Origin: Aurantiochytrium sp. KH105
Taxonomy: Eukaryota; Sar; Bigyra; Thraustochytrida; Thraustochytriidae
Length of the DNA: 64,000 bases
Direction of reading: 5' to 3'
Assembly (NCBI GenBank): GCA_003116975.1
Contig: BGKB01000152.1
Span: 1-64,000, forward strand
A model generated the notes under the pieces. It was not told the DNA's origin and did no database searches. It was given only the letters and a program-made list of their open reading frames with translations. Positions within the stretch are counted from its first letter, which is position 1, and each line of letters starts with the position of its first letter. A program made the translations under genes and the position numbers. This document shows, one piece after another, positions 18,306 to 26,566 of the stretch.

Positions 18306-20042
18306 ATGCTCAAGGAGGACGCGGTAGAAATCAAGGTTAACGAGGCGCAGCCTGCCGAGCTCGAGGCGGCTCATGCGCAACAAGTGAAAGAAGATGCCTC
18401 AAGTAGCCTTCCGGCCGGCGTTGTTTCGCCAGAAAGCGACCTCCCGGACAACGTAGACAGTGAGGACGCTTTGGCAGAGGTGCCTCGAAAGTACCTTTCA
18501 AATCTCGCCAAGCGACCGCTGCTTCTCGTGGACGCTAGTGGCGACGCGCATACTTACATGCTGCGGCCATGGTCCTGCGTGGTTCTTATTCTCCTCATGG
18601 AGTTGCTGGAACGCCTCTCCTTTTACGGCATCAACTTTACTCAAACCGCATACCTGACTGGCTTGTATGGACCATGGAGCCCGGAGCTTACCTCAACAGA
18701 AGCAAGCTCATGGGTCATGACATCGACAGCAGTTGCATACTCGATTCCATTTCTTGGAGCGATCATCTCGGATGGCTTTCTTGGCAACTACAAGACAATC
18801 CTCCTTTTTTCGGTGGCAGTCTACATTCCTGGTCTTCTCATCATTGCTTTATGCACTAATGAGAGCCTTTTCCCCTCGGGAGTGTATCCTACGTCCTTGC
18901 TCGCAGCTGGTCTTTTGGGCCTGTATCCGATTGGAGCCGGTGGCATCAAGGCGTGCGTAAATGTGATGGGGGCGCAGCAGTTCCACCCCATTCTGCAGAA
19001 AAGGCAAGTCTCGAGGTACTACGTCTGGTTTTACATGTTCATCAACATTGGTGCGCTTGCAGGAGGAATCGCGATTCCAATCATTATGCAATCCAACGTC
19101 TTTGCGGCCTACATGATTCCGGTGGTCGGCCTTAGCCTCGGCGTCATCGTCTTTGTCCTCGGCACCCCGCTCTACGTGCGCGTTCGAGCGCAAGGGAGCG
19201 ATATTGTCGAGAGTCTTCGAGCAATGGTCGCGAGCTGCCAGCAGTGCCCTCCAAGTCTTGAAAAAACCAAGGCAAGCCACGGCGGCAACTACGATGACAT
19301 TTTCATTGACAAGGTAAAGGTCATTGGTCGACTTGTGCCAATTATGCTGACTGTCGTGCCGTTCAACATGGCATACGGGCAAATGTCGAATGTCTTTGTC
19401 ATCCAAGGTAGCGTCATGCAGCCAGTAGGCTTTATCGACGCCTCATGGATGCAAAATTTTGATGCCTTTTCGGTGTTGCTCTCTGGTTTCGTTTTGAGCA
19501 CCTTTGTGTTCCCATGGCTCGAACGTACGGGTCGCATGCCAAACATGCATACCAAGTTTGCGATTGGGTCGGCATTTGGGGCGCTAGCTCTCATTGCTGA
19601 TGCAATTATTGACTACGAGATCCATGCGGCCTTTACAGTCTCTGGAGACAAGCTGTGTGTGTTATGGCAGGTGTTTCCTTTTTTTCTGATTGGAACAGGG
19701 GAAATCTTTGCCATCTCGTCTGCATACGACGCGGCGTTTCAGCTCAGCCCGGTTGGTATGAAGTCTTTTGGCTCTGCGTTAAACTTGTTCATGATTGGGG
19801 CTGTTCCAAATTTCATTTCCGAGGGCATTCTCAATGCCTGCGCAGTCTGGTTCACTACCAATGATGGCAGCACGGACCTTTCCACCCTTGAGGCCTACAG
19901 CCAGGCTCAAGTATACAACTATCTCTGGGTTCTGGTGGGCATTGCGCTCCTTGGCGTCGTTGTGAACCTTGTGCCGCAGGTTCAAGTCTTTTACGCTGTC
20001 ACTGAAGAAAAGGCTGCAGCAATTACCGCAAAGTCAGTATAA
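18306..20042 (+). CDS. POT/PTR family proton-coupled peptide transporter 1
   Basis: A 578-residue major-facilitator protein of the proton-dependent oligopeptide transporter family. The proton-coupling ExxER motif is in the first membrane segment (MELLERLSFYG, about residues 98-108). The PTR signature region follows (YPIGAGGIKACVNVMGAQQF). About 12 hydrophobic segments span residues 90-560. The acidic cytosolic N-terminus (about 85 residues) has no signal peptide. Members import di- and tripeptides, or in some lineages nitrate or other small solutes. It is paralogous along its length to the gene at 26567, including a matching N-terminal PEnDLPD motif and the QGSDI loop segment, so the two arose by tandem duplication. 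ATG at 18306. Confidence 0.93.
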   Translation: MLKEDAVEIKVNEAQPAELEAAHAQQVKEDASSSLPAGVVSPESDLPDNVDSEDALAEVPRKYLSNLAKRPLLLVDASGDAHTYMLRPWSCVVLILLMELLERLSFYGINFTQTAYLTGLYGPWSPELTSTEASSWVMTSTAVAYSIPFLGAIISDGFLGNYKTILLFSVAVYIPGLLIIALCTNESLFPSGVYPTSLLAAGLLGLYPIGAGGIKACVNVMGAQQFHPILQKRQVSRYYVWFYMFINIGALAGGIAIPIIMQSNVFAAYMIPVVGLSLGVIVFVLGTPLYVRVRAQGSDIVESLRAMVASCQQCPPSLEKTKASHGGNYDDIFIDKVKVIGRLVPIMLTVVPFNMAYGQMSNVFVIQGSVMQPVGFIDASWMQNFDAFSVLLSGFVLSTFVFPWLERTGRMPNMHTKFAIGSAFGALALIADAIIDYEIHAAFTVSGDKLCVLWQVFPFFLIGTGEIFAISSAYDAAFQLSPVGMKSFGSALNLFMIGAVPNFISEGILNACAVWFTTNDGSTDLSTLEAYSQAQVYNYLWVLVGIALLGVVVNLVPQVQVFYAVTEEKAAAITAKSV

Positions 20043-20969
20043 GCCATAAAAAGGTAAATAGAACCATTCATCGCTTGCTCGGGGATCTTGTTCCGATTGC
20101 TCGGAGTTTTCGCTTGTATTTTCAAGTCCGGCCGGCGGTCGTGATCCATTTGCCGAGTGACGCTTTACTCTCATCATTTCACAGCTGCTATCTGCAGCGA
20201 ACAGCAGCTACTATCTGTGCTGGTTGCGTTTGCAGCAGCTGCAGCCGTATGCTGAGTGACCGGTGAGATAAATTGGCGTGAGCGCGTCATGCGTGCTGTA
20301 CCGCTGCACTGCTGATGTAAGAAACTGAATGTCTCGTGTGGGGCATTGATGCCTGACTCGCTCGCCTCAAGGACGCCTGGCAGTTTGTTATGGCATGGCT
20401 AATGCGCCACACGGACCGTGCCGATCGAGTGCTGCCGATTGCTACCGTCTGCTGCGGCCGACGTACATTTTGCTGGTAGGAGCCGCTGCGCGTGCGACAT
20501 TCAGGCGCGGCAGCGGAGGTTGCTTCTGATTCATCGCTGGTGTGGCTCGATCGCTCGACAGCGATCTGCCGCTCCGATAATCAATGACGAGCAAGTACAG
20601 TCTTAATCACGCCAACGCTTGGAACTTTTGGCTGAGAGATGAACAAGACGAGCCAATGGGTGAAAAAATGCGCAAGCAACAACCACAACCAACGCGCGCC
20701 GCGAGCAATGCCGAGCGGGTTCCGAGCGAGAGCGAGCGCTCGCATGTCGCGAGGAAGCAAGCTTTCCCGAGGCACTTCCTTTTCTGGCCACCCTCCTCTC
20801 ACTCTGGCACCCTGGGTAGCTCGGCGTTGGTACGATGCGGCCAACGATTCAGATTCTGCGGTGCGTGCTGTATTCTCCGGGCGCGCACGCTGTGCCGCTT
20901 CAGCGATGCCGACTCCGCGCCACTGCCAAGCCAGACTCGACAGCGAGCTGCAGCTGCAGCCTGCACTGC

Positions 20970-21020
20970 ACTGCTGCTGCTGCTGCTGCTGCAGCAGCTG
21001 CTAGTGCTGCTGCTGCTGCT
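20970..21020. repeat. CTG trinucleotide repeat tracts
   Basis: Two CTG runs, 20970-20992 and 21006-21020, separated by a GCAGCAGCTG inverted stretch, so the CTG and CAG arms can pair. Confidence 0.85.
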
Positions 21021-21271
21021 ACAATCGTGATGCGGATCCTCGCTGTCACTACCGGCTGCGGCTGCGGCGCTGTCGCCATGATCGTGCCGATGCTGCTGCA
21101 CGCCTGGGAAAAAGGAAGCAAGGCACGAAGCGTGGCAGGGGCAGGCAGCTGGGCAGGAAGGCACTTCTCCATCTCCCTCGAGCGTCATGCGAGCGAGGCG
21201 AGGCTGGGTCGGCGAGGCGAATACAGAGAAGGATGGAGGCGAGGAGGAGGTCCTCGCAGAGCACGCACGGC

Positions 21272-21274
<3 letters not shown>

Positions 21275-21330
<56 letters not shown>

Positions 21331-21332
21331 CG
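21275..21332. repeat. (GCGACA)n hexanucleotide repeat
   Basis: Nearly ten perfect copies of a six-base GCGACA unit, then GCGGAA variants. All three frames on each strand stay open through it, which explains the long spurious ORFs here. Confidence 0.95.
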
Positions 21333-22253
21333 GAAGCGGAAGCGGCGCAGCGGCACTGATGCTGGCTGGAGTGGCTGGCGGCGGCGCGGGCACCCGCAGC
21401 GGGCGATGGCAGCTGAAGTCTTACCCCACAGCGATTCGGCGCATGAACCGTCTTGCAGTGAACGCGCGCCACGCGCCTCCCGAGCCCAGCCGAACGAGTC
21501 TCCGCCGCGCCTCCGCGCCTCGTCGCCTCCGCTCCTCCTCCTCCTCCTCGCCTCCATCCTCCTCCCCTTCGCCCCTCCCCGCCGCCGCCTTGTTGCCTGC
21601 CGCCTTGCTGCCGCAGCGCCACGCCTTGCGAGGCCGTGCGGAGCGCAGAATCGACCTCGCTTCGAAGACACGCCGGGCCCTTGGCACCGGACTTGGCGAG
21701 GCCACTGCAGACCATCGCCAGGCGCGGCGCGGCGCTGCGCTCGCGACAGCGGCTGCGGCTCCTGCGGCTGGCGATGCACGGGCGCCTCCCGCGGCCGCTT
21801 CCGCGTGCGAAGCGTCGGCGATTGCGAGCGTGACCGCTCTGCGCCAGGCTCTCCGGGCTTGGAGCCCTGGCCATTCAGCGAAGGCGTTCTGCGCAGGAAG
21901 GCGCGACGCGACGCGGCCCGGCCTCGATCGCGCGGCCTTCGACCGGCGTTTGGCGGGCCCGCAAAGTCTGCAGCTCCTCGCTCGCCTCGCCTCGCCTCGC
22001 CTCCGCGTCGGGTCTGATTTGGTTGCATTCCGGGCTCGCGAGCGTGCGCCGGCGCGCGGCCTGGAGGGCGGGATGTGGTCGCCCGTGCACCCGGAATGAC
22101 GATGACGACGACGATGAAATGGTGTGGTGAGGATGGTGAGATTTTCCAATGGTCCTGAAGGCCGGGCCGAGGGAGCAAAACACGGGGCGCTCAGGCAGTC
22201 GCGGCAGCGGTTCACCATACCATCGCCCGCGCGAGATCGCAGGCGAGCACGCA

Positions 22254-22383
22254 CGCACGCAAGCACTGCACGCACACGCACGCATACGCACGCACATGCG
22301 CGTCGCGTCGCATCGCGTCGCGTCGCATAATATCGCATCGCATCGCATCGCGCCTGCGCGTTTGCGTGCAGTGCTTGCGTGCG
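22254..22383. repeat. 21-bp perfect inverted repeat with 88-bp repetitive loop
   Basis: Arms at 22254-22274 and 22363-22383 are exact reverse complements (core GCAAGCACTGCACGCA). The loop is made of CGCA, GTCGC and GCATC repeats with a central TAATAT. It could form a cruciform or, if transcribed, a long hairpin. Confidence 0.9.
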
Positions 22384-22515
22384 CTCTAGCGCGGTCGTCG
22401 CGTCGGTGCTCGCGGCGGTTGTCGGCGCGAGCCAGGGCGGAGGATGGCCTTAAGAGCGTGCGAGTTCGGCCTCGGCAACGCGATCAAGGAGAGAGAGAGG
22501 AAGCCCCGCAGCCGC

Positions 22516-22541
22516 AAGCAGCAGCAGCAGCAGCAGCAGCA
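22516..22541. repeat. (GCA)n repeat
   Basis: About nine GCA units; in reverse it encodes only a short Cys or Ala run in spurious ORFs. Confidence 0.9.
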
Positions 22542-23027
22542 CAGGCAAAATGCGCGAGTTCGACATGAATGTTCGAGATGATTCCCGGCGCGGCGGCAGC
22601 GTGGAAAAACTCTGGGAAGAGGACTGACAAAGATGAGCGCGAACCGCAGCCGACCAACGATTCGAAGCCTCCCGGCCGCGACCAGTCCCGCCCCGCCCCG
22701 CCCGACCCAGCCTCCGTTGCCGCCACCGCGGACCGGGTCCTCGGAGGCGGTCCCCCGAGAAAGCCCACGCTCGTCTCGATGCTGCTTTTTTCCTTTCCGT
22801 CGGAATTGCGCGAGTAAGAAGATATACAGGGGCTCCCGCAGCTGGCCAAGTCTGTCTGGGCCTAGCTGGATCAATCATTCCTCCATTGTTTCAACCATTC
22901 ATCCGCTCGTCATCCGTGCGATCGACAGCGACTGCGACTGCCATCGACCAGTGTCCCTCGCAGTCTCGCGAATTCGGTTCTCGGCGCCGCGCCAGCTGTA
23001 AATGCTCCGAGCGCCGTTCCGTCGATC

Positions 23028-23115
23028 GGTTGGTCGATCGGTTGGTCGGTCGGTTGGTCGTTTGATCGTTCAGCCGGTCGTTCGGTCGGCAGCGATCGGT
23101 CGGCAAGTTGGTCGT
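23028..23115. repeat. degenerate GGTTGGTCGATC repeat tract
   Basis: Interlaced copies of GGTTGGTC and GATCGGTC that become more divergent rightwards. Non-coding low-complexity sequence. Confidence 0.8.
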
Positions 23116-23456
23116 CCGTGCCGGCGAAGGAAGGCAAGGGCAAGGCAAGGGAAACTCCGTTTGATCTTGAGTGGGGCCGAACGGGTTGGACGCAAATCGA
23201 ACAATCGAGCGGTCCCGGCAACGCGGCCGAGGATTTTGGCTCGCAGCCAAACATCAGGATGCGCGTGCCGCTTGAGAGCATCTGAATTTGGCGAACGAAC
23301 GCCTCGCTGTCGTTGTCGCTGTCGCGGCGCGGGCAGACCTGCTAGGACGGCGAGCGGGAGCAGAGGCCAAAACAAAAGAGTCCCAGCTGAGAAAAAAGGG
23401 AGAGAATGGTAGTTCTCCCCTCTTGTCCAAGCCCCAAACAAGTGTGACACTTACAG

Positions 23457-23459
23457 TTA
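23457..23459. repeat. left TTA target-site duplication of Harbinger element
   Basis: TTA directly abuts the left terminal GGCGG and is repeated immediately after the right terminus (26244-26246). Three-base TWA duplications are characteristic of PIF/Harbinger insertion. Confidence 0.8.
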
Positions 23460-23490
23460 GGCGGGTTATTCTCGAGGATTAGATCTCCCG
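23460..23490 (+). repeat. left terminal inverted repeat
   Basis: Begins GGCGGGTTATTCTC. The first five bases are identical to the opposite end, 9 of the first 12 match, and a TCTCCCG block further in corresponds to TCTCCG on the other end. The precise inner limit is uncertain. Confidence 0.7.
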
Positions 23491-23546
23491 TTTACAGTTT
23501 ACAGATTAGCCGATAGCCGAAATTTAAAAAAAAATATCAAAAGGCC

Positions 23547-23614
23547 CCTAATCGATAATCCGTAATATTGCACCACTCTGTGGAGTGGTGCAATATTAAC
23601 GATTAGCGAATAGG
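23547..23614. repeat. subterminal hairpin of the Harbinger element
   Basis: A perfect 16-bp inverted repeat (arms 23563-23578 and 23583-23598, TAATATTGCACCACTC around a TGTG loop). Imperfect 16-base extensions lie on both sides (CCTAATCGATAATCCG, and the reverse of CCTATTCGCTAATCGT, 12 of 16 matching). The outer motif recurs at the right end of the element (26196-26211). Confidence 0.88.
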
Positions 23615-23643
23615 TGGTGATTAGGATGATGAATGGCGAGCAG

Positions 23644-23705
23644 GCGTGGTGGCTAGAATGGGCGTGGAGGTTAAAATGAGCGTGGTGGTTAGAATGAGCG
23701 TGGTG
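23644..23705. repeat. 18-bp tandem repeat inside the element
   Basis: Three and a half copies of an 18-base unit (GCGTGGTGGTTAGAATGA and variants), beginning at 23644, 23662, 23680 and 23698. It lies between the subterminal hairpin and the transposase gene, where protein-binding repeats would be expected. Confidence 0.85.
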
Positions 23706-23838
23706 CAAGCATTTGTCATACTTGCGCGCCGGTGCGCGCGGAGGATAGCCTGCGGAGACCATACGAGAGATTGGAGGCGTCGGTGTTGTTGAGGCGCTCG
23801 ACAGCTCGCTTGCACAGTGAGAATCAAAGCATTGTAGC

Positions 23839-25116
23839 ATGGAACAACAATCCCCTGCCCGATCCGACCAAGAGCAAATCCATGCAAACGCAACTCGCTG
23901 CCAAACACCTGTTCCGTCGACGTCAACTAACGCCAGGGTTGCGAGCGCCATTGTAACTCTCTCGTGTGCAACGATAATTGCTAGTGCGTTGCTGCTGCGT
24001 ATGAGAAGGCAAAGAAGACCGTATGAACGACTTCAGTTCACCTCGCCACGTTCATGGGAAGAGGTCGTCGATAATATGCCAAACAACTTCTATTCCCGCT
24101 TCCGGATGGATCCTGCAGACTTCAACGCTCTGTTCGAGCAGTTCCCGGATGGTGCATTTGATCGTGTGACAAATGCAGGCGGCGCAAGCGCTGCCTGCGA
24201 GCCGCGCTGCATTTTAGCCTGTCTCGTAATGTACTGTGCAGGATCTCGAGTTGTGGATATCTCTGATTGTCTTCAACAATCAGTCTCCACTGTTTATCGC
24301 AACATTGGCGAGACGAGAAAGATCTTTGTCAAGAACAGGCATTTATTCATTCCGAAAAACCCCTTCGATTCTCAGGAAAAGCTTGAGGAGCTGGCCAAAG
24401 GTTTCAACGAGATGACATATCGGTATAAAGATGGTTGTAGGACTATGCAAAATTGCATTGGTGCAATTGACGGAATGTTACAACCAGTGACACGCCAATT
24501 GTCGATATCCACAGACCACCTTCTTTACAATGTAAAGACACCAGGGCCTGCAATCAATATGCAAGCAATTTGCGATTCCCGGTACAGATTTACTATGGTG
24601 GAGATTCATACTCCTGGAGGCACTCATGATTCACTTGCGTTTGATTCCACGGGTATCGGAGAACAGCTCCATGGGCTTGCTCGTAGCACGGAGAGGGTGT
24701 GCAAGTTTTGGTTTGCCGCTGACTGTGCTTATACGCTCACACGAAACGTCTTAATTCCGTATCGGAGTCCGCGAAATGGAGCTGAAGGGCGAAAGTCAGA
24801 ACTTCAAGCATTTAATGAAAAGCTCAGCAGCCTTCGTGTGGTTGTTGAGCAGGCCTTCGGCATGCTCAAGGGGAAGTGGAGGATTTTGCAGATGCCTCTC
24901 AAAGGAAGGCACATTCAGACAGTATGCGACATTCTCCTTGTCTGCACTTGCCTGCACAACTTTTGTATTGATCGTGACGTTGAACCACCTCGGATGACAG
25001 CAGCCGCGCGCGCGAAAACTGTCTGGGGCGGTAGCAGTCGGTCAAAACATGCAAGGCGCGAGGTTCTATTGTCGGGCCTCGACAGCGTCGANGCCGATCC
25101 TCAATCTGGCGAATGA
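23839..25116 (+). CDS. PIF/Harbinger (HARBI1-like, DDE_4) transposase
   Basis: About 425 residues. Residues 120-165 form a helix-turn-helix-like segment (LQQSVSTVYRNIGE). The RNase-H-like catalytic core follows: first Asp in CIGAIDGML, second Asp in FAADCAYTL, and Glu in VVEQAFGMLKGKW, the standard DDE triad of this family. The C-terminal CTCLHNFCI motif is also typical. The protein cuts and pastes the element at TTA sites, usually with a partner DNA-binding protein. The base at 25092 is undetermined and falls in the last dozen codons, so the exact C-terminus is uncertain. The ATG at 23839 is supported; a Leu/Ile-rich stretch at about residues 35-55 precedes the conserved part. A 218-base tail overlaps the opposite-strand ORF. 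Confidence 0.9.
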   Translation: MEQQSPARSDQEQIHANATRCQTPVPSTSTNARVASAIVTLSCATIIASALLLRMRRQRRPYERLQFTSPRSWEEVVDNMPNNFYSRFRMDPADFNALFEQFPDGAFDRVTNAGGASAACEPRCILACLVMYCAGSRVVDISDCLQQSVSTVYRNIGETRKIFVKNRHLFIPKNPFDSQEKLEELAKGFNEMTYRYKDGCRTMQNCIGAIDGMLQPVTRQLSISTDHLLYNVKTPGPAINMQAICDSRYRFTMVEIHTPGGTHDSLAFDSTGIGEQLHGLARSTERVCKFWFAADCAYTLTRNVLIPYRSPRNGAEGRKSELQAFNEKLSSLRVVVEQAFGMLKGKWRILQMPLKGRHIQTVCDILLVCTCLHNFCIDRDVEPPRMTAAARAKTVWGGSSRSKHARREVLLSGLDSVXADPQSGE

Positions 25117-26029
25117 CAGTCTTGAGACTGTCAATGTCTGGGAAGTCGCGCTGTGTTCGCTCTTTAATCCAGCTTATCGCGTTGTCAACAACCGCTGCTG
25201 TGAAGCACTCCATGACCGATGCTTCACCCTCCGATTCTGCGTTGACTCCCGACAGTGACCCAGCATCTTTGGCCACGAACCGATGCACGTCTACAGAGCC
25301 CACTTTCACGATCTCTAATGTGGTCGTAAGTTCTTTGTTCTGGCGTTCCCAGTGACTGCTGATTACATTCGAACATCCAAATACCCCCTCATCAAGCCCA
25401 GCAGCTTGGGAGCAGAGGTTATGTACTGGCGTTTGACAGCAAATACATTTGTGTGCGGGTTTCAAGTCGAACGATTTGTCGTGTAAGTTCAAACAAAACT
25501 CTGCAGCCCCACATGGCTCTCGACCGATGACGCTGTCTTTTCTTCCATGCAAAGTAGATTGGGCGGCCTCTCGCGGAGAAAGTGATTCTGCGCGACCTGA
25601 TGCAACAGTTCGAGATAGTTTTACCGATAGTTTACGGCGTTTGCCATTCGAGGAAGCACGAACGTCAGAACCGCCCTCCCGATCGTCGTTGTCCGAATCG
25701 CTCGGGCTGAGATTGAGCGTGAGGGGCCTCTGTGTGAAACTCTGCTGCGTGGCGATCTCATCCGAGTCATCGGGCGCTTGCTCGTGGACTTCAGTTCCAG
25801 CGCGATGTCGCGCAGATGCATTGGAGAGGCGTGAAAAGTCTTCCGATGGGCTATGTTTCTTTGTTTTCCTGCCCTTGTTCGCGGGACTCCTTATCGAAGA
25901 CAATGACTTCTTTGAAAGAGGTGTACCAGACAGGCCCTGGCCTCTGCCACTACGTGAGCGCGCGGCAGCGGTCTTCGCGTCCTTCGGCGCCCGCTTCTTC
26001 TTGCCGCGGCCAGCACCGATTCGCCCCAT
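24899..26029 (-). CDS. transposon-encoded zinc-finger accessory protein
   Basis: From the ATG at 26029 (MGRIGAGRGKKKRAP), about 376 residues if read to 24899. The N-terminal 170 residues are basic, Ser-rich and probably disordered, suited to DNA binding or nuclear entry. About 175-215 carries a Cys/His cluster (a CGAAEFC, then HKCICCQTPVHNLC pattern) resembling a PHD, RING-like or zinc-ribbon finger. The C-terminal part is helical and acidic. Its place in the element suggests the accessory role normally taken by the Myb/SANT-like Harbinger protein, but no Myb/SANT repeat is visible. The last residues run antisense through the transposase and depend on the undetermined base at 25092; ignoring that base gives a stop at 25068-25066. 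The longer frame starts at GTG (26128), which I reject. Confidence 0.65.
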   Translation of the reverse strand: MGRIGAGRGKKKRAPKDAKTAAARSRSGRGQGLSGTPLSKKSLSSIRSPANKGRKTKKHSPSEDFSRLSNASARHRAGTEVHEQAPDDSDEIATQQSFTQRPLTLNLSPSDSDNDDREGGSDVRASSNGKRRKLSVKLSRTVASGRAESLSPREAAQSTLHGRKDSVIGREPCGAAEFCLNLHDKSFDLKPAHKCICCQTPVHNLCSQAAGLDEGVFGCSNVISSHWERQNKELTTTLEIVKVGSVDVHRFVAKDAGSLSGVNAESEGEASVMECFTAAVVDNAISWIKERTQRDFPDIDSLKTVIRQIEDRXRRCRGPTIEPRALHVLTDCYRPRQFSRARLLSSEVVQRHDQYKSCAGKCRQGECRILSECAFL

Positions 26030-26195
26030 CTCTACCTGCTGGTGGTCTGAGCTCAACAAGTCGCAACGCTGATACCTTCTCACTGATCTCCCCTCAAGCT
26101 TCGCGCGCCCTGGTCTCAGTGCTCGCACGCCCTCGCGCCACCACGCACGCGTGAGGACGCCCCTTCTCTTTTTTGCAGCTCAGCCATCAGTTTGC

Positions 26196-26243
26196 GCTAA
26201 TCGATAATCGGAGAAACCTATTCTGAGGTGCGAATTTTCCGCC
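26196..26243 (-). repeat. right terminal and subterminal repeat
   Basis: Read inward from 26243: GGCGGAAAATTC, then TCTCCG, then a motif equivalent to GCTAATCGATAATCGG (26196-26211 on the plus strand), which is shared with the left subterminal region. Confidence 0.75.
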
Positions 26244-26246
26244 TTA
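26244..26246. repeat. right TTA target-site duplication
   Basis: TTA immediately following the right terminal CCGCC; partner of 23457-23459. Confidence 0.8.
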
Positions 26247-26566
26247 GTCGAGGAAGCTCCCGGAAACACGCGCAGGATTCAGGCACCAAGCGCGTTTAAT
26301 GAGGACCACGCCGACCTACCATCAAGCAGCCAGCCAACCAAGCAAGCCACCAAACGATCTGTCCATTCGTCCGCCCATCAATCAATCCATCAATCATTCA
26401 CAGCCGACTGCAAGGAGAAGAGCGGGAGAGCAGGCGAGCAGCAGCAGAGCAGCAGCAGCAGCAGCAGCAAACCCGAAACTCGAGCAGCCAAAGAAAGCTC
26501 TAGTGTGATCAATAGAAACACCAAGGAAGAAAAGAAGCGCGACTCGAAGCAAGGAGCGTGGCCAAG
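26247..26566. other. short promoter/leader region of POT transporter 2
   Basis: Holds AAGC/ACCAAGC and CAATC simple repeats (26330-26400) and a CAG tract (26436-26469). The transposon separates this region from whatever lay further upstream. Confidence 0.55.

Larger units (their letters stand above)
20043..23456. other. 3.4 kb gene-free, repeat-rich region
   Basis: Between POT transporter 1 and the Harbinger element. It is GC-rich, with CTG, CAG, GCGACA and GGTTGGTC-type simple repeats and a long inverted repeat at 22254-22383. Long ORFs exist in several overlapping frames on both strands, but all translate to Arg/Ser/Ala low-complexity sequence with no domain, so I call none. No tRNA-like T-arm was found. 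Confidence 0.55.
23460..26243 (+). mobile_element. PIF/Harbinger-type DNA transposon, 2784 bp
   Basis: The element has GGCGGGTTATTC at its left end and, read inward on the opposite strand, GGCGGAAAATTC at its right end. These match at 9 of 12 positions, with weaker similarity further in. It is flanked by TTA on both sides. Inside are a DDE_4-type transposase on the plus strand and a zinc-finger ORF on the minus strand, converging in the middle. Subterminal copies of CTAATCGATAATC occur near both ends. It is AT-richer than its surroundings. It lies between two paralogous POT transporters, about 320 bases upstream of the second. The only visible lesion is an undetermined base at 25092, so it may be a young or recently active copy. 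Confidence 0.85.

Noticed and set aside
20799..22178. Long minus-strand ORF (459 codons) and overlapping plus-strand ORFs at 21187-22099
   Set aside because: They overlap in all frames across a GCGACA repeat and translate to Arg/Ser/Ala low-complexity sequence without any domain; typical of GC-rich non-coding DNA.
23644..23705. Tandem repeat considered as a CRISPR array
   Set aside because: Units are contiguous with no unique spacers, and the genome is eukaryotic.
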